Source: Melioribacteraceae bacterium (GTDB taxonomy: Bacteria; Bacteroidota; Ignavibacteria; Ignavibacteriales; Melioribacteraceae). Taken from it: a stretch of DNA of 64,000 nucleotides. The translations under genes and the position numbers were made by a program. Position 1 is the stretch's first letter, and each line of letters begins with the position of its first letter. The DNA is taken from NCBI GenBank assembly GCA_027030245.1, contig JALVFE010000016.1:434001-498000 (forward strand). The letters are read 5' to 3'. A model generated the notes under the pieces. That model was not told where the DNA came from, did no database searches, and saw only the letters and a list, made by a program, of their open reading frames with translations. Shown one piece after another: positions 44,087 through 53,565 of the stretch.

Positions 44087-44179
44087 AAAAAGTTATCTAT
44101 TTTAAAAAAAGAAAGTTAGTGAATATTGGGATAAGATAAAACTCAAATAAAATTTTATATTTGCGTTTCAGAATGAATA

Positions 44180-44241
44180 AAGGCTGGAAGATTTCGGTAT
44201 TTCCGCCGTACCACAACAAGGAAAGAAATCTTCGCAGCCTT
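44180..44241 (-). terminator. Long bulged hairpin after ftsZ
   Basis: Arms of 7 and 9 bp (44180-44195 against 44225-44241) pair perfectly except for one bulged base at 44234. A further TTTCC/GGAAA pairing in the loop extends the structure. It begins 18 bp past the ftsZ stop. On the minus strand the tail is TATTCATTC, without a strong T run. It probably ends the dcw transcript or stabilises its 3' end, and could also be a structured RNA element. Confidence 0.6.
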
Positions 44242-44258
44242 AAGTTTTATATAGATAA

Positions 44259-45533
44259 TTAATCCATCATCATTCGCAAGAACGACGAACCTTCGTCGTC
44301 ATCCCGTTTTTTTGTTTCATCCGATTTTTTTGTTTCCACCTTTTCAAACGCATCGAGTTGATCCAGTTTGAAACCGCTCGACGGGATCGGATCGTCGTTT
44401 GGTAAAATATTTTTAGAACCCTTTACTCTGAAAATAGTCGGTTCGTCCAAATCAATAGTTTCTTGTTGTTCCCTTACTTTATCAAAATTAAAACCGCTAA
44501 ATGTTTTTGAAGCTTTTGGTTCTGTTTTTTCGTGTTCATCTTCAATCTTTGCTCTCAATTTGGTTTCTTTCTCTCCAAAACCGGTTGCAATAACCGTATA
44601 GGAAACGTATTCGTTCATATCTTCTTTGCTAACCCAACCGAAAATAACGTTAGCTTCTTCTCCGGCGGCTTCGTAAATAATTCTATTGCCTTCGTCTATT
44701 TCTTGCATTGTCAGGTCATCCGAGCCGGTAACATTGAGCAAAATATTTTTTGCTCCTTTAATACTAACACCTTCCAGCAGAGGAGACGAAATTGCATTCT
44801 GTGCCGCTTCTATTGCACGGTTTTCACCCGAAGCCACGCCGCATCCCATAATAGCTTCTCCGCTTGAATTCATTACCGCCCGCACATCGGCAAAATCAAC
44901 ATTAATTATACCCGGTACAGTAATAATATCGGCAATGCCTCTGGTTGCTTCGTAAAGGACTTCGTTCGGTTTATCGAAAGCGGTTTTAGCAGAAACGGTA
45001 TCGTCTAAAATGTTCAAAAGGCGGTCGTTAGGGATAACAATTAAACTGTCCACGTTTCTTCTTAATTCGTGGATACCCTCTTCTGCATTCATCATTCTGC
45101 GTTTACCTTCCCATTTGAAAGGTTTCGTAACTATACCGATAACCAAAGCACCTACGCTTTTGGCTATTGATGCAACGATAGGCGCACCGCCCGTACCGGT
45201 TCCCCCGCCCATTCCGGCGGTCACGAATACCATATCGGTTCCTTCTAATATTTTGGCTATTTTATCTCTATCTTCTTCGATTGCTTTTCTTCCTACGTTT
45301 GGATCGGCACCGGCTCCTAAACCTCTTGTTACATTCAGACCAATTTGTATTTTATGATTTGCGTGACTAAGGTTAAGCACTTGTGCGTCGGTATTAATCG
45401 CGACATATTCCACTCCGCTTAAACCTCTTTTCATCATACTTTCTATGGCGTTGCATCCGCCTCCGCCAACACCAATTACTTTGAGTTTTGCTCTCAACGG
45501 CTCTTCTTTATCGAGCATGAAGAATTTTGACAT
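44259..45533 (-). CDS. ftsZ: Cell division protein FtsZ
   Basis: The 424-residue tubulin-like GTPase has the glycine-rich start V-G-G-G-G-C-N-A, the tubulin signature G-G-G-T-G-T-G at 109-115 and the T7-loop segment N-V-D-F-A-D-V that completes the next subunit's GTP site. A charged linker (about 325-405) leads to a C-terminal peptide G-S-S-F-L-R-M-M-M-D. This keeps the F-L-R core that binds FtsA but lacks the usual Pro two residues before it. FtsZ forms the division ring at midcell. AAGGAGG precedes the ATG, and ftsA lies 23 bp upstream, giving the classic ftsQ-ftsA-ftsZ end of the dcw cluster. Confidence 0.98.
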   Translation of the reverse strand: MSKFFMLDKEEPLRAKLKVIGVGGGGCNAIESMMKRGLSGVEYVAINTDAQVLNLSHANHKIQIGLNVTRGLGAGADPNVGRKAIEEDRDKIAKILEGTDMVFVTAGMGGGTGTGGAPIVASIAKSVGALVIGIVTKPFKWEGKRRMMNAEEGIHELRRNVDSLIVIPNDRLLNILDDTVSAKTAFDKPNEVLYEATRGIADIITVPGIINVDFADVRAVMNSSGEAIMGCGVASGENRAIEAAQNAISSPLLEGVSIKGAKNILLNVTGSDDLTMQEIDEGNRIIYEAAGEEANVIFGWVSKEDMNEYVSYTVIATGFGEKETKLRAKIEDEHEKTEPKASKTFSGFNFDKVREQQETIDLDEPTIFRVKGSKNILPNDDPIPSSGFKLDQLDAFEKVETKKSDETKKRDDDEGSSFLRMMMD

Positions 45534-45556
45534 TTTGTCCTCCTTGTTGTGGTATT

Positions 45557-46801
45557 TTATAATTCATCAAAAAATTCTTGTATTTTTTTAAATAGTACTG
45601 AAACTTTTAAATTCTTTTTTGCTTTAGAAGATTTCAACGAGATAACATTTTCGGACGAAGTAGAACCGGGAATGCCTTTGATTAAACCGGCAACGGTTGC
45701 AAATTCCGGACTTTCAATTTCATTGGAAAGTCCGTTCCCCAATTCCAACGGAACGCCTATTCTTGTAGGCAAACCGAAAACCTCTTCGGCAAGATCTACA
45801 ATGCCGCGTAACAACGAACCTCCGCCTGTTAATACAACTCCCGCTTTTATTTTATTTTTGAAATTCGTCTGTCTCAATTCATTATCAATTATTGTAAACA
45901 ATTCTTTCATTCTAACATGAATAATTTGAGTTAAAAGTGAAACGGGAATTTTAATTGTTCCGCGCGCGCCAACTCCCTTTATATAAATATCCTCGTCCTT
46001 GATAATCGCTTCTTCCGAAGCATAACCATATTCTTTTTTAAGTTTTTCGGCTTCTGCCGTTACAATTCCCAACGATTCTCTTATATCGTTTGTAACTTGA
46101 TTGCCTGCTACGCCTATTACTTTAGTGTGTTTTATGCTCTTATCATGATAAATTGCAATATCCGTAGTACCTCCGCCGATATCTATTAAAACAACGCCCA
46201 AATCTTGTTCATGTTCATCGAGAACCGAAACGCTTGATGCAATCGGTTGAAGAATATAATTTTCAACAGTGAAGCCGGCTCTTTCAACCGATTTACGGAT
46301 ATTCTGAATTGCGGGTATGGAAGCAAGCACAACATGATTTAATGCTTCCAGTCTGGAGCCGCTCATTCCGATCGGATTTTCTATTCCGCCTTGATGATCG
46401 ATATAAAATTCCTCGGGAATAATGTGCAATATTTGTCTATCTGAAGGAATTCTTATGGTTCTCACATCGGCTTTTAATCTGTCGATATCGGACTGGGTAA
46501 TTTCTCTATCCGGGTTATTAATTGTAACATAATTTCTATGCCTCAAACTTGTTATATGCTCTCCGGCAACCCCAACATTAACGCTGCGAACTTCGATATC
46601 TGCCCGGTTAGAAGCAATCTCCATAGCTCTTTTAATTGCTTCGGCAGTCTTTCCGATATTGGCTACAAGTCCCCTGTTCAAACCGTTTGAAGGCGCTACA
46701 CCGAAACCGAGAATGGTAATTTTGTCAGCTTGGCGTTCGGCAATTACCGCACCTACTTTAGTTGTACCCAAATCGAGACCGGCTAAAATATTTCTTCTCA
46801 T
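45557..46801 (-). CDS. ftsA: Cell division protein FtsA
   Basis: This 414-residue actin-fold ATPase opens with the phosphate-1 motif G-L-D-L-G-T-T-K and has phosphate-2 (I-D-I-G-G-G-T-T-D) and adenosine (V-L-T-G-G-G-S-L-L-R-G) motifs. The C-terminus V-S-V-L-F-K-K-I-Q-E-F-F is the amphipathic membrane-targeting helix that ties FtsZ filaments to the inner membrane. It overlaps ftsQ by 4 bp and is 23 bp upstream of ftsZ, so stoichiometry is probably set by coupled translation. Length and motifs are complete. Confidence 0.97.
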   Translation of the reverse strand: MRRNILAGLDLGTTKVGAVIAERQADKITILGFGVAPSNGLNRGLVANIGKTAEAIKRAMEIASNRADIEVRSVNVGVAGEHITSLRHRNYVTINNPDREITQSDIDRLKADVRTIRIPSDRQILHIIPEEFYIDHQGGIENPIGMSGSRLEALNHVVLASIPAIQNIRKSVERAGFTVENYILQPIASSVSVLDEHEQDLGVVLIDIGGGTTDIAIYHDKSIKHTKVIGVAGNQVTNDIRESLGIVTAEAEKLKKEYGYASEEAIIKDEDIYIKGVGARGTIKIPVSLLTQIIHVRMKELFTIIDNELRQTNFKNKIKAGVVLTGGGSLLRGIVDLAEEVFGLPTRIGVPLELGNGLSNEIESPEFATVAGLIKGIPGSTSSENVISLKSSKAKKNLKVSVLFKKIQEFFDEL

Positions 46802-47547
46802 AATAATTCTTTTACTCCCATTGCATTAACTTTTTGCGTTCCGATAAAAACATGATTGTTAAATCTTAAATCGATATATGTTATTGATTTATCTTCTTTA
46901 TTTTTAAGTGACGAATACAAATTGCAAAATGCTAAAACGTTATCGAGAATTTTATTTCTATCCAGAATTACGGGATAATCGGTATCCGACATAGTTAAAA
47001 TAACGCTCTCGCTCTTAGTTAAATCTATACTTGATATTTCACCGTACAATTCAGAATTATAAAGCTCCGAAGCTTTTAGAACTTTTAAAGCATCGGTCAA
47101 TTGTTTTTTCATCTTTTTCGGGTTCTTTGTATTTTCTACCAAAATAACCGGCAGATTTAAATATTTAGTTCCTTCTATTTTAGGCAACAGTTCTCCGTCT
47201 TCCGTAAGGATTTTTTCTTTCCCGTTTTGCATTAACAAAGCATAAAACGGAACTTCGAAAATCTCTACTTCAACAATACCTTTACCTTTATAAAGCACGT
47301 CGCATTTTTCGATGTACGGATGTTTTTCCAGCTTATCTTTGATTAGTAAAAGCGTAAGCCCTTCGTATTTTGTTTTGTCATCCAACATTGCAAAACTCAA
47401 ATAATTTTCGGCGTTTAAACGGATGTTATTTTTCAATACAATCTTCTCAATTTTCTTTTTTGAACTACCGCCAATTATTGCAGTAAGAGCAATAAGCGCA
47501 ATTAATAAAAAAATAAACCCTTTAACGTTTGAAATAATTTTCGTCAT
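46798..47547 (-). CDS. ftsQ: FtsQ/DivIB-like divisome protein
   Basis: The 249-residue protein has a short cytoplasmic N-terminus and a single transmembrane segment (about 10-26), then a POTRA-like domain (K-I-E-K-I-V-L-K-N-N through V-E-I-F-E-V-P-F) and a beta-domain typical of FtsQ/DivIB. It connects FtsL/FtsB and the septal synthase complex in the periplasm. Overall conservation in this family is low, so the strongest support is position between murC and ftsA, with 4-bp overlaps on both sides. The C-terminal beta-strand pattern and length (about 250) fit. Confidence 0.9.
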   Translation of the reverse strand: MTKIISNVKGFIFLLIALIALTAIIGGSSKKKIEKIVLKNNIRLNAENYLSFAMLDDKTKYEGLTLLLIKDKLEKHPYIEKCDVLYKGKGIVEVEIFEVPFYALLMQNGKEKILTEDGELLPKIEGTKYLNLPVILVENTKNPKKMKKQLTDALKVLKASELYNSELYGEISSIDLTKSESVILTMSDTDYPVILDRNKILDNVLAFCNLYSSLKNKEDKSITYIDLRFNNHVFIGTQKVNAMGVKELL

Positions 47548-48932
47548 GTTACACTTACTTTGTTTTTATACAGCTCAATAAATTTTTCACCGTACTTCCA
47601 AATATCCCCCGCACCCATAGTTACAATAATATCCCCGGGTTTAACTATTTTCATTAGCAATTCCGGAACGTCATTTTTATCCGGTTCGTAAATAACATTT
47701 TTATGTCCGTAATCTTTTGCCGCTTGAGCTATTAATTCTCCGGTCACTCCTTCAATCGGTTTTTCCCTTGCGGGATAAACATCCGTGCAAATGAAAACAT
47801 CGGAATCGAGAAACTCCCTACCGAATTCTTTATAAAAATCTCTTGTTCTTGAATATAAATGCGGTTGAAAAACAACCACAAGTCTTCTCTTCCAGCCTTT
47901 TCGCACACCTGAAAGCGTTGCATTAATTTCCGTAGGATGATGCGCGTAATCATCAATAACAAGAATGTCATTACTGTATTTGGTTTCGAATCTTCTGTAC
48001 ACACCGGAAAAAGATTCGAGCGCTTTTTTTATTATTTCGAAATTAATACCAAGTTCCACCCCAATTATGACGGCAACCAGCGAATTCTTCACATAGTGAA
48101 TTCCGGGAAGTTGCAGTGTTATGCGTCCGAGTTCTTCCCCCTTATACTCAACAGTGTAACTGCTATTATATTCGTTAAACTCTACATCAACGGCTCTCAC
48201 ATCGGCTTGCGATGTTAAACCGTATGTGATAATCTTTTTATTTATCAGCGGTATTATATCTTGCAGTGCGGGTTCATCAAGACATAAAACAACAAATCCG
48301 AAAAAAGGCACTTTATTGGCAAACTGCACAAAGGCATTTTTTATATCGTCCAAATCCTTATATGTATCGAGATGCTCTTGTTCCAAAGTGGTAATTGCCG
48401 CTATGGTGGGTGTAAGTTTCAAAAATGTCCTATCAAACTCATCGGCTTCAACAACAATATATTCGCTGTGTCCCAGCCGCGCATTGGTTCCTCCCAATCC
48501 GCTTAATTTTCCGCCCACGATTATGGTCGGATCTATTCCGCCTTCGGTTAGAACCAGTCCCACCATTGAAGTTGTGGTTGTCTTACCATGTGTTCCGGCA
48601 ATTCCTATTCCGTATTTCATTCTCATCGTTTCGGCAAGCATTTCGGCTCTTTTAATAACCGGTATTTTTCTTTCCAACGCAGCTTTAACTTCAGGATTGT
48701 CAGTATTAACCGCCGAAGAATAAACAACTACATCCGCGTCATTAAGGTTATCGGCTGAATGCCCGATTGAAATCTTACAACCCAAATCCCTAAGCCGTTT
48801 TGTTATTTCAGTTTCATTTAAATCCGAACCAGAAACTTCAAAACCTTCGCTCAGCATTATTTCCGCAAGTCCGCTCATTCCAATACCGCCGATACCTACA
48901 AAATGTATTTTTTTAATAATCTGTCTAAACAT
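47544..48932 (-). CDS. murC: UDP-N-acetylmuramate-L-alanine ligase
   Basis: A 462-residue Mur ligase. The N-terminal domain has H-F-V-G-I-G-G-I-G-M-S-G-L-A-E, the diagnostic MurC opening. The ATP loop is G-T-H-G-K-T-T-T (113-120), the His variant typical of MurC. The C-terminal domain ends with V-T-M-G-A-G-D-I-W. It adds L-alanine to UDP-MurNAc, the first amino acid of the peptidoglycan stem peptide. It overlaps murG by 8 bp and ftsQ by 4 bp. No murB is present next to it, although murB often is in other dcw clusters. Confidence 0.97.
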   Translation of the reverse strand: MFRQIIKKIHFVGIGGIGMSGLAEIMLSEGFEVSGSDLNETEITKRLRDLGCKISIGHSADNLNDADVVVYSSAVNTDNPEVKAALERKIPVIKRAEMLAETMRMKYGIGIAGTHGKTTTTSMVGLVLTEGGIDPTIIVGGKLSGLGGTNARLGHSEYIVVEADEFDRTFLKLTPTIAAITTLEQEHLDTYKDLDDIKNAFVQFANKVPFFGFVVLCLDEPALQDIIPLINKKIITYGLTSQADVRAVDVEFNEYNSSYTVEYKGEELGRITLQLPGIHYVKNSLVAVIIGVELGINFEIIKKALESFSGVYRRFETKYSNDILVIDDYAHHPTEINATLSGVRKGWKRRLVVVFQPHLYSRTRDFYKEFGREFLDSDVFICTDVYPAREKPIEGVTGELIAQAAKDYGHKNVIYEPDKNDVPELLMKIVKPGDIIVTMGAGDIWKYGEKFIELYKNKVSVT

Positions 48933-50031
48933 TATTTTCTTCCGCTAATTTTATCGCTTCTTGTGCAATTTCCACTGCAGCATTCGGTCTGGAAAATTTT
49001 TTTATATTTTGTTTTAGTTGAAGCAATTTGTTTTCGTCAAAAATCAATTCCGTTACCACACTGTAAAGTTTATCTTTTAATTCTTCGTCTTTTACTATTA
49101 CTGCAGCATCGTTTTCCACAAGTGCCTTGGCATTCATCAACTGGTGGTTAGCCGCAACGATAGTAGACGGAATAAAAATAACGGGCAAACCAAGGGCAGC
49201 AACCTCTGCAATTGTAGTAGCACCCGCGCGAGCCACAACCAAATCGGCAGCAGAATATGCTACATTCATATCTTCAATAAAAGGAAAAACTTTAACCGTA
49301 TCACTTAGATGTTTCTTATACTTTTCAAAATATTGTTTTCCCGTTTGCCAAATTATCTGTATCCCTTTATCCAGCAGACGGGTTAAGTTTTTTTCCAAAG
49401 CTTCATTAACGGTACCGGCACCGAGACTACCTCCGATGACAAGTAATGTTTTTTTAGTTTTATCCAACCCGAGTTTACTCAATGCCTCGTCTTTCGGTAT
49501 TAATTGCAAATCTATTCTTATCGGATTACCCGTTACTCTCAATTTGGATTTTTCCCTAAAGTATTTTTTCGTTTCTTCAAAACAAATATGAATTTGGTGC
49601 GCTTTTTTTTCCAAAAGTCTGTTTGTAATACCGGGATAACTGTTTTGTTCCAAAAGAATAATCTTTGCGCCCATCACCGAAGCTCCAATTGCAACAGGTC
49701 CGGATACATAAGCGCCGGCGCCAATCATCACCTTCGGTTTGAATTTGATATTTATTATTAAAGATTGTATCATCGCAATTAAAAGTTTAAAGGGAAATAT
49801 CAAATTTTCTAATTTAAATTTCCTCGAAAATCCGCTCACCCAAATTGTTTTAAAGTTAAATCCTTTTTCCGGGACAACTTTAGCTTCAATTTTATCTTTA
49901 GTACCAACGAACAAAATTTTAGCTTCCGGTTTTAGTTTTTTAATTTGTTCGGCAACCGCGATTGCCGGAAATAAATGTCCGCCCGTTCCTCCTCCTGCTA
50001 ATAAAAATCTATATTCCGTTTTGCTCATCAT
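48925..50031 (-). CDS. murG: Undecaprenyldiphospho-muramoylpentapeptide GlcNAc transferase
   Basis: The 368-residue GT28 enzyme has the G-G-G-T-G-G-H loop at 13-19, the V-I-G-G-S-L-G-A linker element and a C-terminal donor domain with A-R-A-G-A-T-T-I-A-E-V-A-A-L-G-L-P. It adds GlcNAc to lipid I to make lipid II at the cytoplasmic face of the inner membrane. It overlaps ftsW by 4 bp upstream and murC by 8 bp downstream, so all three are probably co-translated. Confidence 0.97.
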   Translation of the reverse strand: MMSKTEYRFLLAGGGTGGHLFPAIAVAEQIKKLKPEAKILFVGTKDKIEAKVVPEKGFNFKTIWVSGFSRKFKLENLIFPFKLLIAMIQSLIINIKFKPKVMIGAGAYVSGPVAIGASVMGAKIILLEQNSYPGITNRLLEKKAHQIHICFEETKKYFREKSKLRVTGNPIRIDLQLIPKDEALSKLGLDKTKKTLLVIGGSLGAGTVNEALEKNLTRLLDKGIQIIWQTGKQYFEKYKKHLSDTVKVFPFIEDMNVAYSAADLVVARAGATTIAEVAALGLPVIFIPSTIVAANHQLMNAKALVENDAAVIVKDEELKDKLYSVVTELIFDENKLLQLKQNIKKFSRPNAAVEIAQEAIKLAEENNV

Positions 50032-51107
50032 TTAATTTTCTTAAACCGCAGCTTTTTATCTTTGCTTTGCAACCCTATATTAATCAAGATACCCACCGAC
50101 GTACAAAAGACAATAATCGACGTACCGCCGAAGCTGATAAACGGTAAAGTAATTCCCGTAGTCGGAACTATTCCGATACCAACCGCTGCGTGTAAAAATG
50201 CGCTAATAACAATCATGAACGAAATACCAAAAGCCAATAGTTGACCGAATTCATCTTTGGTTTTTTTGGCAATTATCAATCCCAAAAAGAAAATCAACAA
50301 ATAAGCAACCAGGATAAGTAATGTGCCTAAAAATCCGAATTCCTCGCCTAATACCGAGAAAATAAAATCGTTGTGCGGTTCGGGTAAAAACAAATTACTC
50401 TGCCTGCTTTGCCCTAGTCCCAATCCCACAATTCCTCCGCTGCCAAGTGCAATCTTTGATTGTACCACTTGAAAATTTGCGCTTGTACCTTTTATCAATC
50501 CGTCAACGAATGTCAGCACTCTTTCTCTTGAGTGATGGAAACTCATCATAGCTGCAAGTCCGGCAAAGCCCGCCGTTCCGGTGATTGAAGCCAGATGTTT
50601 AATTCTCGCTCCCCCGACAAACAACATGGTAAACGAAGTAAACAACACAATCATGCTTGTGCTAACATTAGGTTGAACCAAAATCAAAACGCTGATTATA
50701 AAAATCCAAAACAACGGAAAGACCAAACCGTTTTTGTAATCTTCAATCTTTTTCCCTTTTACGGAAATCATAACCGCCAAATGTATTATCAGAAACAGTT
50801 TTGCCAACTCCGAAGGTTGAAAACGTATTACTTTTAAGTTAATCCATCGCGATGCTCCTTTTATATCCGGAGCAAATATTAAAGTGGCTATTAACAAAAC
50901 CGTCGCGATTATCATAAAAATTTTACTGTAATCCTTATAATATTTATACGGCACCGCCGAAGCTATAATCATTCCGACAAAAGCCGCAATTACTTTCCAC
51001 AAATGCGACATGAATACATTCAAGCCTTTAGCGCTGAATATCAGAAAGCTGCCCAATATAACCAACCCCAACGTAAGCGTAAAAAGCATTCTGATTACTG
51101 TTTTCAT
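50028..51107 (-). CDS. ftsW: Septal peptidoglycan glycosyltransferase FtsW (SEDS family)
   Basis: This 359-residue polytopic protein has about 10 hydrophobic segments and SEDS hallmarks: G-A-S-R-W-I-N, F-Q-P-S-E-L-A-K-L, the S-G-G-I-V-G-L-G-L-G-Q-S-R-Q loop, E-P-H-N-D-F-I-F-S-V-L-G-E-E-F-G and T-T-G-I-T-L-P-F-I-S-F-G-G-T-S. With its cognate transpeptidase FtsI it polymerises glycan strands at the septum. Position between murD and murG, with 4-bp overlaps on both sides, identifies it as FtsW and not RodA. Confidence 0.97.
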   Translation of the reverse strand: MKTVIRMLFTLTLGLVILGSFLIFSAKGLNVFMSHLWKVIAAFVGMIIASAVPYKYYKDYSKIFMIIATVLLIATLIFAPDIKGASRWINLKVIRFQPSELAKLFLIIHLAVMISVKGKKIEDYKNGLVFPLFWIFIISVLILVQPNVSTSMIVLFTSFTMLFVGGARIKHLASITGTAGFAGLAAMMSFHHSRERVLTFVDGLIKGTSANFQVVQSKIALGSGGIVGLGLGQSRQSNLFLPEPHNDFIFSVLGEEFGFLGTLLILVAYLLIFFLGLIIAKKTKDEFGQLLAFGISFMIVISAFLHAAVGIGIVPTTGITLPFISFGGTSIIVFCTSVGILINIGLQSKDKKLRFKKIK

Positions 51108-52456
51108 TTTAATCCGTTTACTGCTTGTTTGAAAATTTTTCCTCTTTCTTCAAAATTACGGAACATATCGAAACTGGCACAAGCGGGCGATAGCAAAACA
51201 ATGCTGCCGGGTTGCGCTTCCGTTCTTGCTTTAGCAACTGTTTCTTCAAGTGTTCCGGTAATTTCCACAGGAACAATATTTTTAAAAAATTCATTTATCT
51301 TTTGCGCAGAACTTCCTATCGCATAGATTTTCTTTACTTTGCTCTCAACTAAGTTTTTGATTTTATTATAATCGTTTCCCTTATCTTGACCGCCGAGTAT
51401 GAGATAAATATCCGAATCAAAACTACGCAACGCATACCAAACAGAATCAATATTTGTTGCTTTGGAATCGTTAATGTATTTCACACCGTTTAATTCTCTT
51501 ACAAATTCAAGTCTGTGTTCAACCCCCTCAAAATTCCCGAGAGAGTTTTTAATAGTTTCAGCGGAAATATCAAATACTTTTGCCGCAGCTATAACCGCCA
51601 TGGAGTTCATCAAATTATGTTCGCCTTTCAAACTCAAATCGCCAACAGCACAAATTTCAGTGGTTTCGTTGTTTCTCGCGTAAATTATATTCTCTCCATC
51701 CAAATACACACCGTTTTCCAATTTCTTTTCAAGCGAAAAAGGCAGTAATACCGTTTTGCTTGATGACACAACACGACTTACAACTGCATCATCCAAGTTA
51801 TATATCAAATAATCATCAACCGTTTGATTTTTGAAAATATTCATCTTCGATTCGACATATTGATTAAAATCATTATTATATCTATTTAAATGATCCGGAG
51901 TAATGTTAAGAATTACCGAAACCTCCGGTTTGAAATCTTTAATAAAATCAAGCTGAAAACTCGAAACCTCAAGCGCGACAAATTCATCGTCTCCCACTTC
52001 AAGAGCAATTTCGGAAAACGCACGCCCGATGTTACCAGCCAAATAACATTTTTTTCCCGCCGAGTTAAAAACATACGCGCACAAAGTAGTTGTTGTTGTT
52101 TTACCGTTAGTTCCGGTAATAGCAATTATTTTTCCATTGCAGAACCACGACGCAAACTCAATTTCGCTAATTACTTCCAGCCCTTTACTCTTGGCGTTTC
52201 TCAAAACTTCTGAATCCGACGGAATGCCCGGGCTTGTAACAATCAAATCGCAATCGTAAACTTTTGCGCTATGTCCTCCGGTTTCGAATTCAATATTTTC
52301 ATCTATCAATACGGAAAGAACATCTTTTAATTTTTCTTCGTCCGCAATATCGCTGACAAACGGAACAGCTCCAATTTTTTTAGCCAGCTTTGCAGCTCCA
52401 ATTCCACTTCTAACGGCACCTAAAATCGATATTTTCTTACCGCGTAAATTTTTCAT
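51104..52456 (-). CDS. murD: UDP-N-acetylmuramoyl-L-alanine-D-glutamate ligase
   Basis: The 450-residue Mur ligase shows the MurD-type N-terminus (I-S-I-L-G-A-V-R-S-G-I-G), P-loop G-T-N-G-K-T-T-T (115-122), the H-R-L-E-F-V motif and the Y-I-N-D-S-K-A-T-N signature diagnostic for MurD. It adds D-glutamate to UDP-MurNAc-L-Ala. It overlaps mraY and ftsW by 4 bp each. Confidence 0.97.
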   Translation of the reverse strand: MKNLRGKKISILGAVRSGIGAAKLAKKIGAVPFVSDIADEEKLKDVLSVLIDENIEFETGGHSAKVYDCDLIVTSPGIPSDSEVLRNAKSKGLEVISEIEFASWFCNGKIIAITGTNGKTTTTTLCAYVFNSAGKKCYLAGNIGRAFSEIALEVGDDEFVALEVSSFQLDFIKDFKPEVSVILNITPDHLNRYNNDFNQYVESKMNIFKNQTVDDYLIYNLDDAVVSRVVSSSKTVLLPFSLEKKLENGVYLDGENIIYARNNETTEICAVGDLSLKGEHNLMNSMAVIAAAKVFDISAETIKNSLGNFEGVEHRLEFVRELNGVKYINDSKATNIDSVWYALRSFDSDIYLILGGQDKGNDYNKIKNLVESKVKKIYAIGSSAQKINEFFKNIVPVEITGTLEETVAKARTEAQPGSIVLLSPACASFDMFRNFEERGKIFKQAVNGLK

Positions 52457-53565
52457 CTAATCTTGAACGACGCCAAACTGATAATTGCAAATATGATCGA
52501 GATAATATAGAACCTGACCACTATTTTCGGTTCCGCCCATCCGAGCAATTCAAAATGATGATGAATAGGTGCCATTTTGAAAACCCTTTTGCCTTCACCG
52601 AATTTTTTCTTTGTATACTTGAAGTACAGCCGCTGAATAATAACCGATAGGGCTTCGATGAAAAATATTCCGCCCAAAATAGGAATTAACAATTCCTTTT
52701 TAATTAAAATGGCAATTATTCCGAATGCTCCGCCGAGCGCCAGGGAACCGGTATCGCCCATAAATACTTCGGCGGGATAAAAATTAAACCACAAAAATCC
52801 CAAACCGGCGCCAATAAACGCCGCTATGTAAATTGTAAGTTCACCCGAACCGGGTAAATACATTACATTCAAATAATCCGCATAAATTTTATTTCCCGAA
52901 ACGTAACTGATAACCGCCAATGCAAGCATAACAATCAGCATAGAACCTATTGCCAAACCATCTAATCCGTCGGTTAAATTTACCGCGTTAGATGTTGCCG
53001 TTATAATGAAAATGACCGACGGGATATACAAATACGAAAAATCCCAATTCAGATTTTTAAAGAACGGCATTGTTGTTTGAGTGTTATACGGCGCAAATTC
53101 GGGGAAAGTATAAATTACCCATCCTACCGCAAGACCGATTAAAATTTGTCCTATAAGTTTATATCTTGCTATCAAACCCTTCGAGTACTTTTTGACCACC
53201 TTCAAATAATCATCCACAAACCCGACAAAGCCCAACCAAATTGTTCCGATTAAAACCAAGATTATATAAATACTTTTTATATCCCCCCACAATAATACCG
53301 GCACAACAACTGAAAGAATGATAATTATTCCGCCCATTGTAGGGGTTCCGGCTTTTGCTTTGTGAGTTTGCGGTCCTACTTCCCTTATTGTTTCGCCAAT
53401 TTGTTTTAATTTTAAATAGTTTATTATTTTCGGTCCAACATAAAATGCAATGAACAAAGCCGTAATCGCCGAAAGCGATGACCTAAACGATAAAAACCTG
53501 AACACATCGAAACCAGGCGGATTAAAAACTTTATTTATGTAATCGAACAAATAATAAAACATCAA
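52453..53565 (-). CDS. mraY: Phospho-N-acetylmuramoyl-pentapeptide transferase
   Basis: A 370-residue polytopic enzyme with about 10 membrane segments. Active-site Asp motifs are visible: V-D-D-Y (first), N-L-T-D-G-L-D-G-L (second), F-M-G-D-T-G-S-L-A-L-G (third), and the H-H-H-F-E-L motif near the C-terminus. It transfers phospho-MurNAc-pentapeptide to undecaprenyl phosphate, making lipid I. It overlaps murF and murD by 4 bp each. The C-terminal E-P-K-I-V-V-R-F is typical. Confidence 0.98.
   Translation of the reverse strand: MMFYYLFDYINKVFNPPGFDVFRFLSFRSSLSAITALFIAFYVGPKIINYLKLKQIGETIREVGPQTHKAKAGTPTMGGIIIILSVVVPVLLWGDIKSIYIILVLIGTIWLGFVGFVDDYLKVVKKYSKGLIARYKLIGQILIGLAVGWVIYTFPEFAPYNTQTTMPFFKNLNWDFSYLYIPSVIFIITATSNAVNLTDGLDGLAIGSMLIVMLALAVISYVSGNKIYADYLNVMYLPGSGELTIYIAAFIGAGLGFLWFNFYPAEVFMGDTGSLALGGAFGIIAILIKKELLIPILGGIFFIEALSVIIQRLYFKYTKKKFGEGKRVFKMAPIHHHFELLGWAEPKIVVRFYIISIIFAIISLASFKIR

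Noticed and set aside
48226-48723. 165-codon plus-strand open frame
   Set aside because: Antisense to the well-supported murC gene and of Ser/Val-rich composition typical of a reverse-strand shadow.
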